Shown: positions 51,725 through 58,716 of the stretch, piece by piece | Layout: every line of letters starts with the position of its first letter | Numbering within the stretch: position 1 is the first letter of the stretch | Assembly: GCA_020852955.1 (NCBI GenBank) | Contig: JADYZW010000065.1 | Location: forward strand, 1 to 64,000 | Source: Deltaproteobacteria bacterium | GTDB lineage: Bacteria; Desulfobacterota; Binatia; UTPRO1 | Direction: 5' to 3' | DNA: 64,000 nt | Made by a program: the position numbers and the translations under genes | The notes under the pieces: model-generated | What the model saw: the letters and a program-made list of their open reading frames with translations, nothing else | Database searches by the model: none | Told to the model about the DNA's origin: nothing

Positions 51725-52888
51725 ATGACGACGACGGCGTACGACATCGAAGCATCGAAGGATACGTTGGGGCGGTTTCTGCGCGACGAAGTCATTCCGC
51801 TGGAGAAGGAGGCCGGCTTGTCGCCCGACGTCGCGCCCCCCGCGGAGCTCCGCCGCAAAGTGCGACGTCGGGCGCACGCGCTCGGTTTCTACGCTGCCGA
51901 CATGCCGCGCGAGGCGGGCGGAGGCGGTCTTGCGCTCTCGGAGCGGGTGCTCCTCGACATGGAAGCACTGTCGCACGAGACCGTCTTCTTCGAGGACGTG
52001 ATGGGCGGTCCGGGCGGCCCCTCATCGATCCTGCTGGCTTGCGACGAGCGGCAGCGCGAGAAGTATCTGCTTCCGCTCGTACGCGGCGAGATCACGACCT
52101 GTTTCGCCTTGTCGGAGCCCGAGGCCGGCTCGGACGCGGGGGGCCTCCGCCTGCGGGCGCGGAGGACGAACGGCACCTATGTGTTGAACGGAACCAAGAA
52201 CATCATCACCAACGCCCCGCAGTGCGACTTTGCCATGGTCTTCGCCGTGACCGACGAGGCCCGAGGCGCCATGGGCGGCATCACCTGCTTCCTCGTCGAC
52301 AAGGGTACCCCGGGCTTCTCGGTCGGTCGCGTCCACACCTGCATGGGATTCACCGGTTTTCAGGGGGAGCTCGTGTTCGAGGAGTGCGAGGTGCCCGCGG
52401 CGAGCATCCTCGGCCAGGAGGGGTACGGCCTGGCCTTGGCGCTCGACTGGATCAACGCCAACCGCATCAAGATCGGCGCCGCTGCGGCAGGGCTCTCCCG
52501 CCGGCTGCTTGCTGCCAGCACCGCCTATGCGGCGCGCCGACGACAATTCGGGCGACCCATCGGTGACAATCAGGGCATCCAGTGGAAGCTCGCCGACATG
52601 GCGACCGAGCTCTTCGCGGTCGAGAGCATGGTGACGAGAGTTGCGGCGATGTGGGACCGGAAGCTCGACGTCCGCAAGGAGGCCGCGATGGTGAAGCTCT
52701 ACGCATCCGAGATGGTGAACCGGGCCGCGTACGAGGCGATCCAGATCCATGGCGGGACCGGGTGTCTACTCGAGACCGGGCTCGAACGCGTCGCTCGTAT
52801 GGTGCGCGTCTACACGATCGTCGAGGGTACGTCCGAGATCCAGCGCATCGGCATCGCGCGGCGCCTGCTGAAAGAGCTGGCCGCGTAG
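51725..52888 (+). CDS. Acyl-CoA dehydrogenase
   Basis: A 387-residue enzyme with all usual blocks: CFALSEPEAGSDAGGLR, LNGTKNIITNAPQCDFAMVF, GFTGFQGELVFEECEVPAA, RRRQFGRPIGDNQGIQWKLA, IQIHGGTGCLLETGLERVAR and the catalytic Glu in YTIVEGTSEIQRIGIARRLL. It is a standard FAD-dependent acyl-CoA dehydrogenase with unknown chain specificity. The start ATG 51725 is preceded by GAGGATC. It follows a TetR/zinc-ribbon pair that probably regulates it. Confidence 0.9.
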   Translation: MTTTAYDIEASKDTLGRFLRDEVIPLEKEAGLSPDVAPPAELRRKVRRRAHALGFYAADMPREAGGGGLALSERVLLDMEALSHETVFFEDVMGGPGGPSSILLACDERQREKYLLPLVRGEITTCFALSEPEAGSDAGGLRLRARRTNGTYVLNGTKNIITNAPQCDFAMVFAVTDEARGAMGGITCFLVDKGTPGFSVGRVHTCMGFTGFQGELVFEECEVPAASILGQEGYGLALALDWINANRIKIGAAAAGLSRRLLAASTAYAARRRQFGRPIGDNQGIQWKLADMATELFAVESMVTRVAAMWDRKLDVRKEAAMVKLYASEMVNRAAYEAIQIHGGTGCLLETGLERVARMVRVYTIVEGTSEIQRIGIARRLLKELAA

Positions 52889-52890
52889 GC

Positions 52891-52931
52891 GCGCGGCCGC
52901 GCGGCGCGCACGTCCGCTGCGCGGGCCGCGC
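52891..52931. terminator. GC-rich hairpin between convergent genes
   Basis: GCGCGGCC (52891-52898) pairs with GGCCGCGC (52924-52931) between the acyl-CoA dehydrogenase end and the small membrane protein end. Confidence 0.35.
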
Positions 52932-52947
52932 CGTCACGAGCGGCGTT

Positions 52948-53130
52948 TCACCCCGAGCGCCAGTAGGCCCAGAAGCCGAAGGCGCAAGCGCTCAACAACA
53001 GCAGCGCCTCGCAGCAGGCGATCAAGACGATGAGCCGCTCGCCCGTCCGGGACTTGCGGTCGTCGGGGTCGAGCAGGAAGTTGCCCACTCCGGACTCGAC
53101 TCCGAGCCATCGCGATAGTCGGCGTCGCAT
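52948..53130 (-). CDS. Small single-span membrane protein
   Basis: A 60-residue frame beginning MRRRLSRWLGVESGVGNFLL with a C-terminal membrane helix (LIVLIACCEALLLLSACAF). It lies 88 bases after the lipoprotein gene on the same strand, so it may be the last gene of the Nod operon. Its membrane helix and basic N-terminus argue for a real protein, but it is short and unrecognised. Confidence 0.45.
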   Translation of the reverse strand: MRRRLSRWLGVESGVGNFLLDPDDRKSRTGERLIVLIACCEALLLLSACAFGFWAYWRSG

Positions 53131-53218
53131 GCGTTCGTTCCGGTCGATCGCGAGGACGGCGCGGGCTACGATGCCATCGCGCGAGGAGCGGGTCCGTCGT
53201 CGCCACCCGCAGACCAGC

Positions 53219-53773
53219 TCATTGGTGTGCGGTGGCCGAGGCCCGCAAGTCCGCCGCCGGCTCGTAGGCGAGAATCTCGACCAGGAGCACGCGGCGGCGC
53301 GTCGTGCCGACCGTGCGACGGTAACGGATGAGTCGCCCCGTCTCGGGATCGAACTCGGCGCGGAGATCGACTGCCGGCGTGTCCCCGACGGCCTCGATGC
53401 CCGTCCAGCGGAGATCGGTTTGCAGCAAGTCGAAGATCCCCTGCACGGAGTAGTCGTCGCGTTCGGGATCGGCTGCGCCGAGCGTTCGGCCGTCGAGGAT
53501 GCGCTTCACGAGCACGCCGCCGGCCACCTCCACCTCCCACATCTCCACCGGAGCGCGTGGCGGCCGCACCCGCACGACCGCGCGGTAGGAGTCGGAAGCG
53601 TGTGCCTGCCAGCGCTGGCGGGCCGCCGCCAACAACGCCTCGGTCAAGGGCTGCATCGGGGGCGGCCCGAGAAACGAACAGCCGGCGAGCAGGAGCAGGA
53701 CGGGTCCCCATACCGTCCTTGCTCGCCGGCTGATCTTCGCGTGACCAGGGCATGCCGTGCCTGAGTCGGTCAC
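53219..53773 (-). CDS. Lipoprotein, DUF6174-like
   Basis: A 184-residue lipoprotein (VLLLLAGC lipobox). The remainder fits the general pattern of DUF6174-type proteins: RWQAHASDSYRAVVRVRPP, EVEVAGGVLVKRILDGRTLG, DDYSVQGIFDLLQTDL and AEFDPETGRLIRYRRTV. Function unknown. It begins 13 bases after the Nod-like gene and is therefore probably co-transcribed with it and located in the outer or inner membrane facing the periplasm. Confidence 0.6.
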   Translation of the reverse strand: MTDSGTACPGHAKISRRARTVWGPVLLLLAGCSFLGPPPMQPLTEALLAAARQRWQAHASDSYRAVVRVRPPRAPVEMWEVEVAGGVLVKRILDGRTLGAADPERDDYSVQGIFDLLQTDLRWTGIEAVGDTPAVDLRAEFDPETGRLIRYRRTVGTTRRRVLLVEILAYEPAADLRASATAHQ

Positions 53774-53786
53774 GCGAACCTCCGCG

Positions 53787-56207
53787 TTACTTCAGAGCGT
53801 GCACGATCTCTTCTTCGTGCGCGGCCCAGTCCTTGTCGTAGACCGTCCACTCGCCTTCCTCGAGCTCGAGCTCGCGCACGAGCTTCAGTCCCCGCGAGAG
53901 GATGAACCACAGCATCGGGAGGAGGCCGCCGAAGAGGAAGATTACCCCGCCGATCGTCCGCAGCCAGGTGAGGATCACCCACACCGGGCCGGTGACGAAC
54001 TCGTTCGTGCGGGCGTACCAGAAGCCGTGCGTGACGACGGCGGCCATCTGATAGAGCCCTACGGGGAAGAGATCGAGCGTCATCATCAGCACGAGGCCGA
54101 TCTGGAAGGACCAGAAGCTCGTCTTGATGAGTTTCTCGTTCCAGGAAGCGCGCGGGAAGAGGTGCTGGCAGCAGAACAGCACGCCCGCGAGCGCGATGTT
54201 GCCCTTCACGCCGAACATGGCGGCGTGCGCATGGTTCCCGGTCACGTACGTGCCGTGCTCGAAGTAGTTGACGATCGGCAGGTTGATGAGGGAGCCGAAT
54301 ACGCCCGCGCCGACGATGTTCCAGAAGTTACAGGCCAGCACGAAGAGCCAGACGCCCTCCATCACGAAGGTCTGCCTGCCGGCCGCCTGGTGCTCGGCGG
54401 CGCGGAGCTTCTCGTTGCGCATGCGCCACGCGTCGAGCGTCATCAGCAAGAGCGGCAGCACCTGCATCGTCGAAAAGACGCTCCCGAGCGCAATGATCCC
54501 GGTCGGCTTCGCGATCCAGTAGAAGTTGTGCGAGATGCCGACCACCGCCGTCACGACGAACATCATCACGGCGAGGAAGATCACCCGCTCCGCCATGGCG
54601 CGGTTCATCAGGCCCATCTGCACGAGCAGGTAGGCGACGATGCAGGTCGTGAAGACCTCGAACGTCACCTCCACCCACATGTGGACGGTCATCCAGCGCC
54701 AGTAATCGGTGATGGCGAAGTTCTGATACGGCGTCGCGCCGAGCCCGAAGAAGAGGAACAGCACCATGATGCCGCTGCCGTAGAAGAGCCAGGCCGGCAC
54801 CGACCACATGTTCGCCTTGGTGATCCACGGTCGGACGCCGCGGAAGATGATGCCGATCCACAGCACGAAGGCGCCGAGCATCATGATGTGCCAGAGCCGG
54901 CCGAGCTCCATGAACTCCCAGCCCTGACTGCCGAGCCAGTAGGCGGCCGAGTCGGTCAGGTACCCCATGTGGCCGAAGTAGATGCCGAAGAGGACGCCCG
55001 CGCCGACCGTCACGGAGAGCGCGAACAGCAGGTTGATCAGGAACCGCTGGCCCTTCGGCACGCGAGAGAGGCGCGGCAGGAAGAAGATGGTGTAGCCGAC
55101 CCAGCACATGAAGAACCAGTAGATCTGGAGGATCGTGTGCCATGCGCGCACGACGGTGAAGGGGAGCGAGAGGCCGAGTACTTTCACGATCGCCTCGCCG
55201 GGTCCGCCGCTCACGAAGTCCTCCGCGCTCAGGATGCCGGCAAGCACCTGCACGAGGAACAGGATCAAGGCGAACGCGAAGAACTTGTACGTGGCGCGCT
55301 GCGTGGGACGCACGAACTCGTAGCCGCGCTCGAGCTCGTATGTCGTGAGGGTACCGCCCTTGGCGCCGTTGAACGGATCGCCGGGGAGATCCTTCATCTG
55401 GCCGTAGACGTAGAGCACCAGCATCGCTCCCGCGAAGAGCACGAGGATCGAGAGGAAGCTCCACACCACGGCCGGCGTGGTGGGGAAGTTCCCGGCGTCG
55501 GGATCGTAGGGCCAGTTGTGCGTGTAGCTGTAGGTCTCGCCGGGGCGCTTCGCTCCGGAGACCCAGCCGCCCCAGAAGAAGAACGCGGTGAGGGCGCGCA
55601 ACTCGTTCGGGTCGGTGATGTAGTTCGCCAACCGGAATCTCGCCGGGTACGTCGGGTCCGTGAACACCCGCGTGTAGTGCGCCTGGAGATCCTGGTACGC
55701 CTGGATCTGGGCGTCGTTGATGCGGATGACGCCCGCCGCCTCGTCGTAGCCGTTGTGCTTGATCTCGCGCTGCACGCGCACGGTGATCGCGTCACGATCG
55801 GCTTGGGCCGCCTCGGGCGACGGCTGGTTCTTCGCCGATTCGGCCTCGTAGAAGGACCGCATGGAAACGACGGTCCGGTGCAGGGCCTCGGCGGTGAAGT
55901 CCGGTCCCCGTTCCGCGCCGTCGCCCCAGAACGAGCCCCACGACATCAGGCCGCGGAGATGGAAGAGCTCCTGTCCGCGCGCGAGGTCCGCGAGCGGGAT
56001 CACCTCCTTGCCGGTGGTGGCGGACACGAACGGAACGCGCGGCGGTGCGCTGCCGTACGTCCACGTTCCGAGGGCGACCAACCCGAGCACGCTGACCGAT
56101 GTGACGATCGCGAATTGGGTCAGCCAGTTCGGCTTGGCGAGCAGCCACTTGCCGAGGTTCTGCCGTGTCCGGGAGTTCCAGGTTCGTGTTCTCACGTTGG
56201 CGTTCAT
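53787..56207 (-). CDS. nod: Putative nitric oxide dismutase (qNOR-family)
   Basis: An 806-residue membrane protein of the quinol NO reductase family: N-terminal membrane helix, periplasmic domain (about 50-245, GSFWGDGAERGPDFTAEALH), then 12-13 helices. Haem-region His ligands lie in GNHAHAAMFG (His659, His661). The non-haem iron site keeps His509 and Glu513 (VHMWVE) but has SHN (His560, Asn561) where qNOR has two consecutive His. His357 (RAWH) is kept, but Gln361 stands four residues later where an acidic quinol-site residue is expected. His-to-Asn and quinol-site loss are reported marks of Nod, which dismutates NO to N2 and O2. GGAGG precedes the ATG. An unusual qNOR remains possible. Confidence 0.75.
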   Translation of the reverse strand: MNANVRTRTWNSRTRQNLGKWLLAKPNWLTQFAIVTSVSVLGLVALGTWTYGSAPPRVPFVSATTGKEVIPLADLARGQELFHLRGLMSWGSFWGDGAERGPDFTAEALHRTVVSMRSFYEAESAKNQPSPEAAQADRDAITVRVQREIKHNGYDEAAGVIRINDAQIQAYQDLQAHYTRVFTDPTYPARFRLANYITDPNELRALTAFFFWGGWVSGAKRPGETYSYTHNWPYDPDAGNFPTTPAVVWSFLSILVLFAGAMLVLYVYGQMKDLPGDPFNGAKGGTLTTYELERGYEFVRPTQRATYKFFAFALILFLVQVLAGILSAEDFVSGGPGEAIVKVLGLSLPFTVVRAWHTILQIYWFFMCWVGYTIFFLPRLSRVPKGQRFLINLLFALSVTVGAGVLFGIYFGHMGYLTDSAAYWLGSQGWEFMELGRLWHIMMLGAFVLWIGIIFRGVRPWITKANMWSVPAWLFYGSGIMVLFLFFGLGATPYQNFAITDYWRWMTVHMWVEVTFEVFTTCIVAYLLVQMGLMNRAMAERVIFLAVMMFVVTAVVGISHNFYWIAKPTGIIALGSVFSTMQVLPLLLMTLDAWRMRNEKLRAAEHQAAGRQTFVMEGVWLFVLACNFWNIVGAGVFGSLINLPIVNYFEHGTYVTGNHAHAAMFGVKGNIALAGVLFCCQHLFPRASWNEKLIKTSFWSFQIGLVLMMTLDLFPVGLYQMAAVVTHGFWYARTNEFVTGPVWVILTWLRTIGGVIFLFGGLLPMLWFILSRGLKLVRELELEEGEWTVYDKDWAAHEEEIVHALK

Positions 56208-56245
56208 GTGACGATCCTCCTCACGCGTGGGTCACGTGCCGGGGC

Positions 56246-56698
56246 CTACGGCGCGAACGCCGTAGGCACGTCGGCGGCGCCGTTGAAGAAGCGCTGCAGG
56301 CTTTGGTTGTACCGATAGAACGCGTCCACCTCGAGTTGATCGGGGCCGGTGACGCGCATCGGCTCATCGGGAAACGTCAGGTAGTTGAGCGTGTGGGTGA
56401 GGTCGGGTCCGGCGTTGGCGCGGGTGTTCTCGATCATCTCGCGCCAGGTATCGAGCGACGCCTCGAGCACGAAGTGCTCGGGGGCGGCCTCCGCCACGCT
56501 CGCGAGCTTGCGCACCGAGCGGGCCTTGAAGCCCTCGAAGCCGACCTCGTAGAGCTCCGTGCCCGTGGGCGCTTCGACCTGCACCACCATCGTGCACTCG
56601 AGGGGACCGAGCTCTCGATACCCCGCTTCGTCCTGGTCCATACGCTGCGCGAGCGCCTGGAACCACTGCGTCGAGGGAAAAAGCGTCGTGTTTGCCAT
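56246..56698 (-). CDS. SCP2-like sterol/lipid-carrier domain protein
   Basis: A 150-residue protein resembling the SCP-2 sterol-transfer fold: ECTMVVQVEAPTGTELYEVG, FVLEASLDTWREMIENTRAN, LNYLTFPDEPMRVTGPDQLE and FYRYNQSLQRFFNGAADVPT. SCP2-like domains bind hydrophobic ligands such as sterols or fatty acyl chains. It lies between the di-iron oxygenase candidate (14-base gap) and the Nod-like gene (38-base gap), suggesting it delivers a hydrophobic substrate to the oxygenase. Confidence 0.7.
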   Translation of the reverse strand: MANTTLFPSTQWFQALAQRMDQDEAGYRELGPLECTMVVQVEAPTGTELYEVGFEGFKARSVRKLASVAEAAPEHFVLEASLDTWREMIENTRANAGPDLTHTLNYLTFPDEPMRVTGPDQLEVDAFYRYNQSLQRFFNGAADVPTAFAP

Positions 56699-56712
56699 GG
56701 CTGGGTCTCCTC

Positions 56713-57816
56713 CTAGGCGGCGAGATCTTCGTAGGGGATCTCTTTGGGAATGGTCAGGCGCGGCTCACGATCGAGGCCCGCGATCTCGAGGCGGCGCAGG
56801 TACTCTTTGACCTGCTTCGCGTAGATGAACGCCATGCGCTGGGCGCCGAGCTCGATGTTCGCGAGCCCGCCGCCGGCGAGGATGGCACGCGGCTCGGACG
56901 TCTGCGGCTCGAGCGTCAGCGTGAAGATCGCCTGCTCGCCGAGATCGAGGATCTTGTGCACCTGCTCGGCGCGGTCGGGATTCCGCTCGAGGAAGTACTT
57001 CAGATGCTTCACGCCGTACGCGACGTGGCGCGCCTCGTCCTGCATGCAGAGGCGGAAGATCGCCTTCTCCACCTCGGTCGGGGCCAGGAACTCGCCCTGG
57101 CGGAAGAGCGTGAGGACGAAGCCCTCGCCGAAGATGTGCATGAGGGCGCTCGCGGTGGTGTAGTCGGGCGCCTCGAGGATGGTCGCGAGGAGTTCCTCCT
57201 GGCCGGGCGACGCCATCATGAGGCCGCCGCCGTTGGCGAGCGCGCGCTTGCGGAAGACGTCGAGGTGGCGCGCCTCGTCGAAGATCTGGCTCGCGAGGAA
57301 GAGCTTCACTTCGTGGAAGTCGTGGTTGATCCGGCAGAGCCACTTGGCGGGCATGTCGCCCGCAACGAACTCGACCTCGGTCAGGCCCGTGCACATCTGG
57401 CAGACCGCGCGCTCGATGTCGTCGGGGAGCTTCTGGAGCTTGTCCCACGGGACGTCGGTGATCGAGTTCCACTGCCGCACGACGGCCTCGTCGTAGAGGA
57501 GCCCGGCGTTCTCCGCCCAGACCTCGGACATCTCGTTCATGGTGTACATCGGGAGGGACCGGGTACCGGGAGGCACTTCGCAGCCGCGCGGCGCCATGCT
57601 GCCGTGCGTCGAGCCGTGCTCAGGCACCTGTCCGTAGTAGCCCGTCTCGATGTCGCGCATGCGGAGCCCCGTGGGGCCCGGGGTGACCTGGTGTCCCCAT
57701 CCCGCGGAATTGGCGTGCATCCACTTCAGATCGAAGTTGCCCTTCGCCATGTCCCGCATGCGGTCGAGTCCGACTTCGACCGCGGGGGTGTATTTGCCTG
57801 GTGGGTACTTGCTCAT
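56713..57816 (-). CDS. Ferritin-like di-iron oxygenase candidate (Nod operon)
   Basis: A 367-residue protein with two DEARH blocks: a Glu in TEVEFVAG (147-149), Glu181 and His184 (FDEARH), Glu231 (IFGEGFVL), and Glu261 and His264 (QDEARH). This is a complete carboxylate-bridged di-iron site. It shares the QWN...DVPW helix and general layout with the protein at 48184, so the two are paralogues. ATG 57816 has GGAGG upstream; the preceding GTG/ATG frame extension is upstream of the promoter and unlikely. An O2-using role fits its place ahead of SCP2-like and Nod-like genes. Confidence 0.8.
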   Translation of the reverse strand: MSKYPPGKYTPAVEVGLDRMRDMAKGNFDLKWMHANSAGWGHQVTPGPTGLRMRDIETGYYGQVPEHGSTHGSMAPRGCEVPPGTRSLPMYTMNEMSEVWAENAGLLYDEAVVRQWNSITDVPWDKLQKLPDDIERAVCQMCTGLTEVEFVAGDMPAKWLCRINHDFHEVKLFLASQIFDEARHLDVFRKRALANGGGLMMASPGQEELLATILEAPDYTTASALMHIFGEGFVLTLFRQGEFLAPTEVEKAIFRLCMQDEARHVAYGVKHLKYFLERNPDRAEQVHKILDLGEQAIFTLTLEPQTSEPRAILAGGGLANIELGAQRMAFIYAKQVKEYLRRLEIAGLDREPRLTIPKEIPYEDLAA

Positions 57817-57914
57817 CGTGGCCTCCTGTTGGGGTGTGCGTTGCCCGTCGTCGCGGCGCGCCGCCGCCACGACGGAAGCTCCTCGTGAATCAACGTACAG
57901 CTCATGGTGCGACC

Positions 57915-57954
57915 TTCCTACCGGTTGGACGGCTAGAATGGATGACATCGGTCA
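57915..57954 (-). promoter_or_regulatory. FNR/CRP-like site and -10 of the di-iron/Nod operon
   Basis: TGAC-ATCG-GTCA (57943-57954, plus-strand reading) is centred 28 bases before TAGGAA (minus strand, 57920-57915). The box overlaps the stop codon of the enoyl-CoA hydratase gene, so this operon has its own start. The leader before ATG 57816 is about 90 bases. Confidence 0.6.
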
Positions 57955-58716
57955 TGACTCGACATGATCGTTCGTGCGCTTCAGGAGCGTGCGCGCGGTC
58001 GTCGGTGCGTCGGCGTCGATCCACGTCGCTGCGAGGGGGTCGCCGCCGCGCGCGTTCGCCGCGATCTCGGCCAGCGCCGGCCCGCGTAGCTGCTGCTTGA
58101 TTCGGGCGTAGGCTCCGCGCGGCAGGGTCGCGAGGTCGGCCGCGACCGCGAGCGCACGCGACAGGACGTCGCCCGGCGCCCGCGTCTCGTCGATGAGGCC
58201 GAGCGCCTCGGCCGCGCCGGCATCGATCCGGCGGCCGAGGAGTGCGAGCGTCCGCGCCGCTGCCGGCGTGAGTTCCGCCCGCACGACCGCCATGGCGGCG
58301 GCGGGGAACGGGATGCCGACGCGCACCTCGGTGAGTCCGAAATGCGCGCCGCGGTCCGGGCCGACGCGATGGTCGCAAGCGAGCGCGAGCACGAGCCCCG
58401 CCGCGATGGCGTGGCCGTTCACGGCGGCTACCGTCGGCACCGGGCAGGCGTACAATCGGGCGAGTACGCGATTCGCGCGATCGAGCATCGCGCGTTGCTC
58501 GGCGGCGTCGTAGCGGGGCACGACCTTCAGGTTCAGGCCGGCGGAGAAGCACCGGCCGGTGCCGGTCAGGATGATCGCTCCGGGCTCCTCGGCGAGCGCC
58601 TCGTCGAGCGCGCGTTCGATCGCCGCCGCGACCTCGAGGTCGAACGCGTTCACCGGCGGGTGGTCGAAGCGGAGGACGACGATCTCGCCGTGTCGTTGCG
58701 TGGCGACGCTCATCAC
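57952..58716 (-). CDS. Enoyl-CoA hydratase/isomerase family protein
   Basis: A 254-residue crotonase-fold enzyme: GEIVVLRFDHPPVNAFDLEV, GAIILTGTGRCFSAGLNLKV (oxyanion hole), AAVNGHAIAAGLVLALACDHR and FGLTEVRVGIPFPAAA with Glu. It hydrates or isomerises an enoyl-CoA. GTG 58716 overlaps the glycyl-radical-enzyme stop as GTGA (ATG 58713 is an alternative). It probably acts on a product downstream of the glycyl radical reaction after CoA activation. Confidence 0.88.
   Translation of the reverse strand: MMSVATQRHGEIVVLRFDHPPVNAFDLEVAAAIERALDEALAEEPGAIILTGTGRCFSAGLNLKVVPRYDAAEQRAMLDRANRVLARLYACPVPTVAAVNGHAIAAGLVLALACDHRVGPDRGAHFGLTEVRVGIPFPAAAMAVVRAELTPAAARTLALLGRRIDAGAAEALGLIDETRAPGDVLSRALAVAADLATLPRGAYARIKQQLRGPALAEIAANARGGDPLAATWIDADAPTTARTLLKRTNDHVES

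Noticed and set aside
53757..56318. 853-codon plus-strand frame opposite the Nod-like gene
   Set aside because: His/Arg/Glu-rich shadow; the minus strand encodes recognisable membrane helices and metal ligands.
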